Shown: piece after piece, positions 17,738-26,300 of the stretch | Layout: each line of letters starts with the position of its first letter | How positions within the stretch are numbered: the stretch's first letter is position 1 | Source: Bacillus sp. Cs-700 | GTDB taxonomy: Bacteria > Bacillota > Bacilli > Bacillales > Guptibacillaceae | Assembly (NCBI RefSeq): GCF_011082085.1 | Contig: NZ_CP041063.1 | Location: forward strand, 3,272,001-3,336,000 | Reading direction: 5' to 3' | DNA length: 64,000 nt | Notes under the pieces: generated by a model | Seen by the model: the letters and a program-made list of their open reading frames with translations, nothing else | Databases searched by the model: none | What the model was told of the DNA's origin: nothing | Position numbers and translations under genes: made by a program

Positions 17738-18262
17738 TTATCTGAGCACTTCATGTACCTGATATTTAAATTCTTTTCCCTTTGTTTTATACGTTTCAAT
17801 CGTTAAGGTGATGAGTTCCTTGTCTTTCTCTGTTAATTGCCTGATTACTTTTCCTGGAGAGCCGAGAACCATAGAATGTGGTGGAATCTTTTTACCAGAA
17901 GGGATCAGCGTATTTGCCCCTATTAACGAACCTTCACCAATCTCAGCCCCGTCAAGTACAATTGCTCCCATACCGATTAATGCTCCATTACGAATCGTAC
18001 ATCCATGTAGAATGGCATTATGGCCAACAGATACTTCGTCTTCTAACACAAGTGGGAACCCTTCAAATAAATGGCACGTACAATTGTCCTGGATATTGCA
18101 CCCTTTTCCAATGGTGATTGGTGCTTCATCCCCTCTTAAAACGGCATTAAACCATACGGTCGATTTTTCTCCAATTGTGACATCCCCAATAATTTTGGCA
18201 CCTGGAGCTACGTACACATCTTCCGCTAGGTCTGGTGTTAAACCATTATACGAAAATAACAT
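17738..18262 (-). CDS. Gamma-carbonic-anhydrase-fold protein (YtoA/PaaY-like)
   Basis: A 174-residue left-handed beta-helix protein of hexapeptide repeats. The zinc-ligand pattern is visible (NCTCHLFEG, then SVGHNAILHGCTI). Family members include B. subtilis YtoA and E. coli PaaY, a thioesterase that clears ring-hydroxylated CoA by-products of the phenylacetate pathway. The position next to paaX supports a PaaY role; YtoA-like proteins elsewhere have no known paa link. Convergent with paaX. Confidence 0.82.
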   Translation of the reverse strand: MLFSYNGLTPDLAEDVYVAPGAKIIGDVTIGEKSTVWFNAVLRGDEAPITIGKGCNIQDNCTCHLFEGFPLVLEDEVSVGHNAILHGCTIRNGALIGMGAIVLDGAEIGEGSLIGANTLIPSGKKIPPHSMVLGSPGKVIRQLTEKDKELITLTIETYKTKGKEFKYQVHEVLR

Positions 18263-18429
18263 ATAAGCGCGTTCTCCTTTCTGAAATAACAGGCTAGTGA
18301 CGGGCTAGAAATAAATCGTGGTTCATAAGAAGCAGGAATTTTTTGTTTTATTTTGAATGTTATAAATAAGTATAACACGTTTTATGTAAAGCGTATTAAT
18401 ATCGTCATGAATTTAGGGGGAGGTATAAA

Positions 18430-19398
18430 ATGAAACGTCTTTGTGAGTTGCTGTCCGTTCACTACCCATTTATACAAGGAGGGATGGGGAATATTTCTAG
18501 TCCTGTTCTTGCATCAGCTGTGTCTGAAGCAGGCGGACTCGGAACAATCGGAACGGGTACTTTAACAATAGATGAAGTAGAAATTTTACTTCTTGATATG
18601 AAGAAACGAACTAAGAAAACATTTGCGCTCAATATACCAATTTCGGTTACAGAAAACTTAAAAGGAATGTGTGAATTAGCTGTAAAACACGCTGTACCTG
18701 TCGTCTCTCTTTCAGCCGGTAACCCAGCCCCTTATATTCATTATTTTAAACAAAATAACATTAAGGTTATTTGTGTTACCGCTAGCGTGAAGCATGCACA
18801 AAAAGCTGAAAAGGCAGGAGCCGATCTTATCGTAGGAGAAGGCTTTGAAGCAGCTGGGATCAATTCGCCACTCGAGCTTACGACGATGACGCTTATTCCT
18901 CAACTTGTCGCTAAAGTGCAAATACCTGTCGTTGCTGCAGGAGGGGTAGGTGATTCAAAAGGCTTTGCCGCAGCATTAGCTTTAGGGGCAGAGGGGATTC
19001 AAATGGGAACAAGATTAATAGCAACGAAGGAATCTCCTTATCATGAACGGTATGTTGAAAGGTTACTAGAAGCAGATGATACAGAAACGGTCATCGTAGG
19101 ACGCAGCGTCGGAAAAGTACGTAGGATCTTAAAAACAGCTTATGCAGACCGATTAATTCAAGCGGAAGGAGCTGGTATTCATCCAGATGATTTTGAAGTA
19201 ATGACAGATGAGGAAAAACATCGAATTGGTGCAGTAGAAGGGCGATTGGAAGAGGGATTTATTAATGGCGGACAAATAAGCGGATTAGTTAAGTCCATTC
19301 CGACAGTTCAGGAGCTATTTAAAGAAATGATGGAAGGAGCTGAGCAAATTTACGAGATTCAAATGAAGGCATTTAAACGTTTTTATTTAAAACACTAG
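18430..19398 (+). CDS. Nitronate monooxygenase / FabK-like flavin oxidoreductase
   Basis: A 322-residue FMN-binding TIM-barrel protein of the 2-nitropropane dioxygenase / FabK superfamily. Recognisable parts are YPFIQGGMGNISSPVLASAV at the start, GADLIVGEGFEAAGI, PVVAAGGVGDSKGFAAALAL and GAEGIQMGTRLIATKE (FMN phosphate site). It could oxidise nitronates or reduce enoyl-thioesters; sequence alone does not decide. GGGGGAGG precedes ATG 18430. An 18-bp near-palindrome, ACGTTTTATGTAAAGCGT (18377-18394), lies in its promoter region and may be an operator. Located inside the aromatic region, it could take part there, but that is inference. Confidence 0.82.
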   Translation: MKRLCELLSVHYPFIQGGMGNISSPVLASAVSEAGGLGTIGTGTLTIDEVEILLLDMKKRTKKTFALNIPISVTENLKGMCELAVKHAVPVVSLSAGNPAPYIHYFKQNNIKVICVTASVKHAQKAEKAGADLIVGEGFEAAGINSPLELTTMTLIPQLVAKVQIPVVAAGGVGDSKGFAAALALGAEGIQMGTRLIATKESPYHERYVERLLEADDTETVIVGRSVGKVRRILKTAYADRLIQAEGAGIHPDDFEVMTDEEKHRIGAVEGRLEEGFINGGQISGLVKSIPTVQELFKEMMEGAEQIYEIQMKAFKRFYLKH

Positions 19399-19570
19399 AT
19401 CTATATCAAAATATTATTTTTGAAAATATAAAATAGTAATAATTGTTTGAATACTCGTTGACAAGCTAGATTTGCCAGTGTACCATAACGATACAATATG
19501 CCGGACAGGCGATAGGATTAAAATATGACGACAATAAGTTGGGAGAACTTATTTGGGGGAGGACAGGCAT

Positions 19571-20581
19571 TTGAAATCCTGGAAAAAGTGGATTGGAATT
19601 TCGGCAGTAAGCGTGATGGCACTTGCAGGGTGTGGATCGAACAATTCGTCATCAAACGCAGATGATGAAGGACAAGCAAGTAAAGATACTTATACAATTG
19701 GCGTCACGCAAATCGTGGAGCACCCTTCACTAGATGCAGCTTACGAAGGTTTTAAAATGGCACTCGAAGAGAACGGATTTAAAGAAGGAGATAACGTTAC
19801 TTACGATGTTCAAAATGCTCAGAATGACATGAACAACAGTAACACGATCGCGCAAAACCTTGTAGGTGATGAAGTAGATTTAATTTTTGCGAATTCAACT
19901 CCAAGCGCACAGTCCGCGTTAAATGCCACTTCCGATATTCCGATTGTTTTTACTTCGGTAACGGATCCAGTCGGGGCAAAACTTGTCGAGGATTTTGATA
20001 AGCCAGGTGAGAATATAACAGGTACAACAGATACTCATCCTGAAGCGATTCCAAAAACAATTGAGTTTATTGCCAATGAGTTTGATGCTAAAAATGTTGG
20101 ACTCATCTACAATGCCGGGGAACAAAATTCTGTGGCCCAAGTTGATATTGTGAAAGAAGCAATGGAAGGTAAGGATATGAAAGCTGTTGAGAAGAGTGTT
20201 TCCACTTCAGCTGAGGTAAAGCAAGCAGCTGAAGCGCTTGTTGGTAAAGTAGACGTGATTTACATCGTAACAGATAATACGGTCGTATCAGCGCTCGAAT
20301 CGGTCATTAGCGTAGCAAATGATAAGGACATTCCGATGTTTGCGGGAGAATTTGATTCTGTTAACCGCGGTGCCTTTGCGGCTTATGGTTTTGATTATCA
20401 AGATATTGGCTATGAAGCAGGTCAGATGGCTGCAAAAATTTTAAAAGGTGAAGAAACGACGGCAGAAATTCCAGTACAATACCCTCAGAATTTAAAACTT
20501 AAAATGAATGAAACAGCAGCAGAAGAAATGGGCATCGAAGTGAAGTCAGAATGGGAAGAGATGGGGGAATACACAGAGTAG
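19571..20581 (+). CDS. ABC transporter substrate-binding lipoprotein (TrpX family)
   Basis: A 336-residue extracellular binding protein with a lipoprotein signal: charged start KSWKKW, hydrophobic core, and lipobox LAGC at about residue 19. Family traits (ABC_sub_bind) include YTIGVTQIVEHPSLDAAYEG, PIVFTSVTDPVGAKLV and YAAYGFDYQDIGYEAGQMA. Relatives bind tryptophan, tyrosine or phenylalanine. Start is TTG 19571, eight bases after GGGGGAGG; an earlier TTG at 19553 lies on that site. A TTGACA at 19458-19463 may be the -35. It is separated from its permease gene by a terminator, a common way to give binding-protein excess. Confidence 0.9.
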   Translation: MKSWKKWIGISAVSVMALAGCGSNNSSSNADDEGQASKDTYTIGVTQIVEHPSLDAAYEGFKMALEENGFKEGDNVTYDVQNAQNDMNNSNTIAQNLVGDEVDLIFANSTPSAQSALNATSDIPIVFTSVTDPVGAKLVEDFDKPGENITGTTDTHPEAIPKTIEFIANEFDAKNVGLIYNAGEQNSVAQVDIVKEAMEGKDMKAVEKSVSTSAEVKQAAEALVGKVDVIYIVTDNTVVSALESVISVANDKDIPMFAGEFDSVNRGAFAAYGFDYQDIGYEAGQMAAKILKGEETTAEIPVQYPQNLKLKMNETAAEEMGIEVKSEWEEMGEYTE

Positions 20582-20588
20582 AAAAATG

Positions 20589-20628
20589 GGTTCGAAAAAG
20601 AAGGAGTTTTCTTTTTCGAACCTTTTTT
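20589..20628 (+). terminator. Internal terminator between binding-protein and permease genes
   Basis: GGTTCGAAAAAG pairs with CTTTTTCGAACC, followed by TTTTTT. Partial read-through would yield more binding protein than permease. Confidence 0.85.
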
Positions 20629-20687
20629 ACGAATACCGTTTTTCAAATGGATAAATCCACTGTGAAAAGAATAGGAGGGAGCTCGGT

Positions 20688-21722
20688 ATGGGTTCAGCAA
20701 TGTTTGGAGCAGTAGAATCTGGCATTATATATGCCATTATGGCACTTGGTGTTTATTTATCGTTTCGTATTCTAGATTTTCCCGATTTAACAGTTGATGG
20801 GAGCTTCGTCACTGGTGCAGCTATTGCTGCAATTCTAATTGTAAATGGAACGAATCCTTTTTTTGCAACGCTTATAGCGATCGGAGTGGGGTTTTTAGCG
20901 GGTTGCGTAACAGGCCTCCTACATACAAAAGGGAAAATCAATCCTCTTCTTGCGGGGATTCTTATGATGATTGCACTCTATTCCATAAACTTAAGAATAA
21001 TGGGAAGATCCAATGTTCCTTTGCTAAATGAGGAATCCGTCTTTACCAAATTAGTAGGTTTTTTTGAAGCAACCGGTCTCGATCCTCTACTAAGCAACTT
21101 AGCTTCATCAATTGGATTTGGCAACCTAACATCAACATGGTCTGTTTTAATAAGCATGTTACTTGTTACGACAATTATAAAAATTTTGACGGATTTATTT
21201 TTACGCACGCAAATTGGTCTTGCACTTCGAGCAACAGGTGATAATAAACGAATGATTCGTAGTTTTTCAGCGAACACGGATCAATTTACGATTCTTGGAC
21301 TTGGGCTTTCGAACGCTCTCGTAGCACTTGCCGGTGCATTAATTGCACAGTATAGCTCATTTGCAGATGTTGGCATGGGCATTGGAATGATTATTATTGG
21401 ACTTGCTTCAGTGATTATTGGAGAAGCAATTTTTGGAACACGGACAATAGCAGTGACAACATTCGCTGTAGTTGGAGGAGCGATCGTCTATCGAATTGTT
21501 GTCAGTTTAGCGCTGCGAGTGGATTTCCTGGAGACAGGCGATATGAAATTGATTACAGCTGTAATTGTAATTGCTGCTCTTGTTCTTCCACAATTAATAG
21601 ATGGTCAAAAAGAACGAAATCGAAAGAAGCGAAAACGTCTTCAGCAAGAGTTGAAGTTAAAAGAAATGAAGGATGGAGGCGAAGAGTATGCTTCAACTAA
21701 ATCAAATTCACAAAGTATTTAA
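20688..21722 (+). CDS. ABC transporter permease (TrpY family)
   Basis: A 344-residue inner-membrane permease of the branched-chain-type permease superfamily, as found with TrpX-type binding proteins. Eight or more hydrophobic segments are visible. The motif LRATGDNKRMIRSFSANTDQ (about residues 181-200) is typical, and a basic C-terminal tail follows. GAGGGAGCTCGG precedes ATG 20688. It overlaps the ATPase gene by 35 bases, so the two are co-translated. Likely substrate is an aromatic amino acid, by family and genomic position. Confidence 0.9.
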   Translation: MGSAMFGAVESGIIYAIMALGVYLSFRILDFPDLTVDGSFVTGAAIAAILIVNGTNPFFATLIAIGVGFLAGCVTGLLHTKGKINPLLAGILMMIALYSINLRIMGRSNVPLLNEESVFTKLVGFFEATGLDPLLSNLASSIGFGNLTSTWSVLISMLLVTTIIKILTDLFLRTQIGLALRATGDNKRMIRSFSANTDQFTILGLGLSNALVALAGALIAQYSSFADVGMGIGMIIIGLASVIIGEAIFGTRTIAVTTFAVVGGAIVYRIVVSLALRVDFLETGDMKLITAVIVIAALVLPQLIDGQKERNRKKRKRLQQELKLKEMKDGGEEYASTKSNSQSI

Positions 21723-22482
21723 CGAAGGTACGCTTGATGAGAAGATTGCACTTGAAGATATTAATTTAACGCTTGATCCAGGTGATTTTGTTACAGTGAT
21801 CGGAAGTAACGGCGCAGGGAAATCAACTTTAATGAATATGATTTCCGGGGTATTAACACCTGATGTTGGAGATGTCTTTATTGATGATAAGAAGATTACA
21901 AGCTTACCAGAATATAAGAGGTCAAAGTTAATCGGACGCGTTTTCCAGGATCCTATGGCAGGAACAGCTCCATCCATGACGATACAGGAAAACCTGGCCC
22001 TCGCCTACAATCGAAATCGAAGAAGAACGCTAATGAAAGGCGTGACTAAAAAGTTGAAAACAACTTTCCAGGAAGCACTTGAAACGCTTCATCTTGGTCT
22101 CGAGGATCGCCTGTCTGCGAAAGTTGGCATGCTATCGGGAGGAGAGAGGCAAGCACTGTCCCTTTTAATGGCGACATTCACAGAGCCTAAAATGCTCTTA
22201 TTAGATGAACATACTGCAGCTCTCGATCCTGCCAGAGCAGCTTTAATTACGAAATTGACTGGTGAAATTGTACAAAGAACTCAATTAACAACACTTATGG
22301 TCACTCATAATATGCAACAGGCGCTGGACTTAGGCAACCGACTAATTATGATGGATAGCGGTAAAATTATATTAGAAGTTGAGGGAGAAGATAAGCAGAA
22401 TTTAACAATTGAAGCTCTGCTTCAAGAATTCCAGCGAATCAAAGGTACAAAGATGAACAATGATCGAGCCCTCTTAGGGTAG
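21688..22482 (+). CDS. ABC transporter ATP-binding protein (TrpZ family)
   Basis: A 264-residue ATPase of the TrpXYZ-type importer. Walker A GSNGAGKST (about residue 40), Q-loop VFQDPMAGTAPSMT, signature LSGGERQALSLLMA and Walker B MLLLDEHTAALDP (His in place of the usual Pro, a trait of this family), with switch VTHNMQQALDLG. Start ATG 21688 follows GGAGGCG; the earlier ATG 21673 precedes that site and is rejected. It energises the permease encoded by the overlapping gene. Confidence 0.92.
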   Translation: MLQLNQIHKVFNEGTLDEKIALEDINLTLDPGDFVTVIGSNGAGKSTLMNMISGVLTPDVGDVFIDDKKITSLPEYKRSKLIGRVFQDPMAGTAPSMTIQENLALAYNRNRRRTLMKGVTKKLKTTFQEALETLHLGLEDRLSAKVGMLSGGERQALSLLMATFTEPKMLLLDEHTAALDPARAALITKLTGEIVQRTQLTTLMVTHNMQQALDLGNRLIMMDSGKIILEVEGEDKQNLTIEALLQEFQRIKGTKMNNDRALLG

Positions 22483-22487
22483 GAATT

Positions 22488-22520
22488 GAAACCAATCGGA
22501 TTTCCGGTTGGTTTTTCTTT
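22488..22520 (+). terminator. Terminator after the TrpXYZ-type operon
   Basis: AACCAATCGG-ATTT-CCGGTTGGTT, then TTTC. Confidence 0.82.
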
Positions 22521-22610
22521 AAAATGGCTTATGGAGGTAAGGAGGATTCTTTAGCATACTAACCTTTAGATATTTTCATCATGGACCGTTCTTAATTTTT
22601 TGACAATTCA

Positions 22611-22656
22611 TTGACGGTTATTAGACGTGATGTTATTATATCGTTAAATAAACGTC
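22611..22656 (+). promoter_or_regulatory. Phenylalanine-operon promoter with the same operator as paaA
   Basis: TTGACG (22611-22616), 17-bp spacer, TATTAT (22634-22639), then CGTTAAATAAACGT at 22642-22655. The core is identical in all 14 bases and in distance from the -10 box to the element before paaA. This predicts joint control of the two operons. Confidence 0.8.
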
Positions 22657-22682
22657 ATATATTATGGTGTGAGGTGTAGCTG

Positions 22683-23078
22683 GTGAAACAGGGAATATCG
22701 GTTGGGCAAAGTGCTGTCATTCATGTAGAGGTCACGCCAGATATGTATGCTCAGTTTGAGGGTGAAATCATCCATCAGGCTTATTCGACTGTATCGATGG
22801 TCTATCATATGGAGTGGGCCGCAAGACAGTTAATTCTTCCTTACCTTGAAGATGATGAGGAGGGAATCGGCGGCGGTGTTGAGGTAAAGCATATGGGATC
22901 AGCGTGTGAAGGGCAGTCCCTTACAATACGAGCCGTTATTATTACACTTACACACAAATCGGTTATTAGCAGAATAGATGTTAAAAAAGGAAGAGAGCTT
23001 ATTGGGACAGGAAAAGTGATTCAGTTTATCCTCCCTAAAAAGGTGATCGACGAGAAATTAGAAAACGCTAAAATGTAA
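22683..23078 (+). CDS. Hot-dog-fold acyl-CoA thioesterase family protein
   Basis: A 131-residue protein of the thioesterase superfamily, similar in pattern to FlK-type thioesterases: a helix with a conserved Glu in [11 protein letters not shown] (about residues 40-50) and a His in [15 protein letters not shown] (about residue 70). It probably hydrolyses an acyl-CoA, or guards CoA when the pathway stalls. First gene of the phenylalanine dehydrogenase / 2-oxoacid dehydrogenase operon, GTG start at 22683 after GAGGTG. PaaI, the thioesterase of proteobacterial paa clusters, is also a hot-dog protein; this is not a close PaaI by eye. Confidence 0.75.
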   Translation: MKQGISVGQSAVIHVEVTPDMYAQFEGEIIHQAYSTVSMVYHMEWAARQLILPYLEDDEEGIGGGVEVKHMGSACEGQSLTIRAVIITLTHKSVISRIDVKKGRELIGTGKVIQFILPKKVIDEKLENAKM

Positions 23079-23103
23079 GCGATTTCATAAAGGGGTGAAA
23101 ATC

Positions 23104-24204
23104 GTGTTTGATCGTATAGAAGAGCATGAGCAATTATTATTTTGTAATGATGCTGATACAGGTCTAAAAGCCATAATCGCCATACATAACACAACGCTAG
23201 GGCCAGCGCTTGGTGGTTGTCGAATGCGTCCCTATGAAACGGTAGATGATGCCATTGAAGATGTCTTAAGACTTTCCAAAGGCATGACGTATAAATGTGC
23301 AGCGGCTGATGTGGATTTTGGAGGTGGCAAGGCAGTAATTATCGGTGATCCGCTGATAGATCGGACGCCTGAGCTTTTTCGTGCTTTTGGTCAATTTGTA
23401 GAATCGTTGAATGGACGATTTTACACAGGAACAGATATGGGAACAACTCCTGATAATTTTGTTCATTCACTAAGAGAAAGCAGCTGTATTGTAGGGGTTC
23501 CAGAAGAATATGGTGGAAGTGGAGATTCCTCCATTCCAACAGCTAACGGCGTTCTTTACGGCATACAAGCTACGAATAAAACTGTTTTCGGTTCAGAAGA
23601 ACTGGGTGGGAGGACATATGCGATTCAAGGTCTTGGGAAGGTTGGCTATAAAGTCGCGGAAATGCTTCTTGAAAAAGGAGCAGATTTGATTGTTTCAGAT
23701 ATTAATCAATCAGCTATAGATCGTTTAATTCAACGAGCGATTGAGCTCAAGCAGGGGGTAAAGGTCGTTTCTGGGGATTACATTTACGAAGCAGACGCCG
23801 ATGTTTTTGTTCCCTGTGCACTTGGAGGGATCATTAATGATCAAACCATCCATAAGCTTAAAGTACAAGCAATTGTCGGTTCTGCGAACAATCAGCTTTT
23901 AACAAATGAGCACGGCGATCAGCTCAATGAACGCGGTATTCTTTATGCGCCTGATTATATTGTAAATAGCGGGGGCTTAATCCAGGTATCTGATGAGTTG
24001 TATTCACCAAATCCTAAACGAGTGCTTCAAAAAACAAAGGCGATTTACGATACGTTATTGTCCATTTTTGAGCAGGCGGAGACTCACTCATTTTCAACGA
24101 TAAAAGCGGCGAATCTTTTTTGTGAACAGCGAATTGAAAGCCGAAAACGGAGAAATAGCTTCTTTGCGCATAAGAAACCAGGGAAATGGTCTGTTCGCTC
24201 TTAG
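23104..24204 (+). CDS. pdh: Phenylalanine dehydrogenase (amino-acid dehydrogenase family)
   Basis: A 366-residue NAD-dependent dehydrogenase that deaminates an amino acid to its 2-oxoacid. The catalytic region has [31 protein letters not shown] (active-site Lys) and [15 protein letters not shown]; the Rossmann motif is [14 protein letters not shown]. These segments, [16 protein letters not shown], and the C-terminus [13 protein letters not shown] match Bacillus phenylalanine dehydrogenases as I recall them better than leucine dehydrogenase (which has AAAGLNLGGGK). Start GTG 23104 follows GGGGTG; GTG 23095 overlaps that site. The product phenylpyruvate would feed the E1/E2/E3 genes downstream. 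Confidence 0.85.
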   Translation: MFDRIEEHEQLLFCNDADTGLKAIIAIHNTTLGPALGGCRMRPYETVDDAIEDVLRLSKGMTYKCAAADVDFGGGKAVIIGDPLIDRTPELFRAFGQFVESLNGRFYTGTDMGTTPDNFVHSLRESSCIVGVPEEYGGSGDSSIPTANGVLYGIQATNKTVFGSEELGGRTYAIQGLGKVGYKVAEMLLEKGADLIVSDINQSAIDRLIQRAIELKQGVKVVSGDYIYEADADVFVPCALGGIINDQTIHKLKVQAIVGSANNQLLTNEHGDQLNERGILYAPDYIVNSGGLIQVSDELYSPNPKRVLQKTKAIYDTLLSIFEQAETHSFSTIKAANLFCEQRIESRKRRNSFFAHKKPGKWSVRS

Positions 24205-24229
24205 TATTAATGTGAGAGGGGGGAGTTTA

Positions 24230-25294
24230 ATGGACGTAACTGAGCAATTCCCATTTATTCAATTAGTCAATGGAGAAGGCAAACAAATGGAAGAAAATCC
24301 ATCCATTACGGTAGCGAATGCAAAACGATTTTATGAACAAATGATGTTTTCTCGTATGTTCGATCGAAAAGCTGTTAATCTCCAGCGTCAGGGTCGAATC
24401 GGTACCTATGCTCCGTTTGAAGGCCAAGAAGGCGCGCAAATTGGAAGTGCTCTAGCTTTAGAAGATGGTGACTGGATGTTTCCTACTTATCGTGATCATG
24501 CCGCAACGGCAGCTTTTGGGCATTCACTCGTCAATATCTTTCTTTACTGGAAAGGATGTATTGAAGGGTGTGTTCCTCCAGAAGGAAAACACATTTTTCC
24601 CCCATCCGTTCCGATTGCTTCCCAAATTCTTCATGCGACTGGTACAGCTTGGGCTGAGAAGAAAAAAGGAAGCGACAGAGTATCGCTTGTATATTTTGGA
24701 GACGGTGCAACATCGGAAGGGGATTTTCACGAGGGATTAAATTTTGCAAGTGTGTTCCAAATCCCAGTCGTTTTCTTTAATCAAAATAATGGCTATGCCA
24801 TTAGCGTTCCGATCGAGCGACAGATGAATACAAAAACCATTGCACAAAAATCCTTGGCTTATGACATGCCTGGTGTAAGAGTGGATGGAAATGATGTTTT
24901 TGCTGTTTATAGTGAAACGCTAAAAGCAGTCGAACGTGCGAGAAAAGGGAAAGGTCCAACGTTGATTGAGGCGGTTACATGGCGCTATGGAGCTCACACG
25001 ACGACCGATGAGCCATCGAAATATCGTGACCAGGGAGAAAGTGAACGGAGAAGGCAGACGGATGATCCAATTACTCGCGTTGAAAAGTATCTGAAAGCTG
25101 AAGGTAGCTGGGATGCCGATTGGGAGGAAGAGCTTAAGAAAAAATCTGAGAAACGATTACAACTTGCTGTCGATGAAATGGAAAAAACAAAAAAATCGGA
25201 TGAAGGACTTATTTTTGATCATGTGTTTGGCACGGATGTTTGGCCTGTTCAAGAACAAAAGAAGCGCTTTTTTCATAAGGAGAGTGGGAAATGA
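24230..25294 (+). CDS. 2-oxoacid dehydrogenase E1 component, alpha subunit
   Basis: A 354-residue thiamine-diphosphate subunit. The cofactor motif runs from GDGATSEGDFHEGLNFA to FFNQNNGYAIS (GDG...NN). Other features are YAPFEGQEGAQIGSALAL and the phosphorylation-loop-like RYGAHTTTDEPSKYR. ATG 24230 follows GAGGGGGGAG; the longer frame from 24122 overlaps the dehydrogenase gene and is rejected. Its stop overlaps the beta-subunit start by four bases. It decarboxylates a 2-oxoacid; with phenylalanine dehydrogenase upstream, phenylpyruvate is the likely substrate. Branched-chain oxoacids are the main alternative. Confidence 0.9.
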   Translation: MDVTEQFPFIQLVNGEGKQMEENPSITVANAKRFYEQMMFSRMFDRKAVNLQRQGRIGTYAPFEGQEGAQIGSALALEDGDWMFPTYRDHAATAAFGHSLVNIFLYWKGCIEGCVPPEGKHIFPPSVPIASQILHATGTAWAEKKKGSDRVSLVYFGDGATSEGDFHEGLNFASVFQIPVVFFNQNNGYAISVPIERQMNTKTIAQKSLAYDMPGVRVDGNDVFAVYSETLKAVERARKGKGPTLIEAVTWRYGAHTTTDEPSKYRDQGESERRRQTDDPITRVEKYLKAEGSWDADWEEELKKKSEKRLQLAVDEMEKTKKSDEGLIFDHVFGTDVWPVQEQKKRFFHKESGK

Positions 25295-26286
25295 GCATAG
25301 CGGTCAATATGAAAAAGCTAACGATGGTGCAGGCGATTACAGAAGCCCTAAAGGTGGTTCTTGAAGAAGATGAGTCTGTCCTTGTTCTTGGAGAGGATGT
25401 AGGAAGAAACGGCGGAGTTTTTAGAGCAACTGACGGCTTGTTTGAACTGTTTGGTGATCAGCGAGTGATGGATACACCTCTTGCTGAATCAGGTTTAATT
25501 GGTACATCAATTGGACTTGCGATGAATGGATATACTCCTGTTGTAGAGATCCAGTTTCTTGGCTTTATTTATCCAGGCTTTAATCAATTAATTACTCATG
25601 CAACGCGCATTCGAACGCGAACACAAAGTCGATATACCGTGCCACTTACCATTCGAGTACCTTATGGAGCAGGTGTACGGGCCCCTGAAATTCATAGTGA
25701 TAGTACAGAAGCACTTTTTACTCACATACCTGGGTTGAAGGTAGTCGTTCCTTCAACGCCACATGATGCAAAGGGGCTATTAATTAGTAGTATTAAAGAC
25801 CCGGATCCGGTGCTGTTTCTTGAGCCGATGAAAATGTATCGGACCGGTAAAGGTGACGTTCCTACAGGAAGTTATACAATTCCGCTTGGTAAAGGTTATA
25901 GGCGGCGTAATGGAGAGGATGTATCCCTTTTTGCATGGGGAGCAATGGTAAAAGTTGCGGAAGAAGCAGCGAAAAAAGCCGCTGCTAAAGGAATAGAATG
26001 TGATGTTATCGATCTGCGTTCTCTCTATCCTTTAGATAAAGAACTGATCGCAGAATCGGTGCAGAAAACAGGTAGAGCGGTTATTATTCATGAAGCCCCT
26101 TCCTCTGGAGGAGTAGGTAGTGAAGTGATTTCAATCATTAATGATACTTCGTTTCTTTATATGAGGTCTCCAATTAAAAAAGTAACTGGTTATGATGCGC
26201 CTGTTCCTTTGTTTACGCTAGAAGATGATTATTTACCGGATGCTAACAAAGTTTTACGAGCGATTGAAGAGACAGCTCGCTTCTGA
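25291..26286 (+). CDS. 2-oxoacid dehydrogenase E1 component, beta subunit
   Basis: A 331-residue partner of the E1 alpha subunit in a heterotetramer. It contains VLGEDVGRNGGVFRATDGL, DTPLAESGLIGTSIGLAMNG (with the conserved Glu that activates thiamine diphosphate), RVPYGAGVRAPEIHSDSTEA and the C-terminal domain with DVIDLRSLYPLD. The ATGA overlap with the alpha gene signals translational coupling. Length is standard for PdhB/BkdAB-type subunits. Confidence 0.92.
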   Translation: MSIAVNMKKLTMVQAITEALKVVLEEDESVLVLGEDVGRNGGVFRATDGLFELFGDQRVMDTPLAESGLIGTSIGLAMNGYTPVVEIQFLGFIYPGFNQLITHATRIRTRTQSRYTVPLTIRVPYGAGVRAPEIHSDSTEALFTHIPGLKVVVPSTPHDAKGLLISSIKDPDPVLFLEPMKMYRTGKGDVPTGSYTIPLGKGYRRRNGEDVSLFAWGAMVKVAEEAAKKAAAKGIECDVIDLRSLYPLDKELIAESVQKTGRAVIIHEAPSSGGVGSEVISIINDTSFLYMRSPIKKVTGYDAPVPLFTLEDDYLPDANKVLRAIEETARF

Positions 26287-26300
26287 AGGGAGGTTGAATG

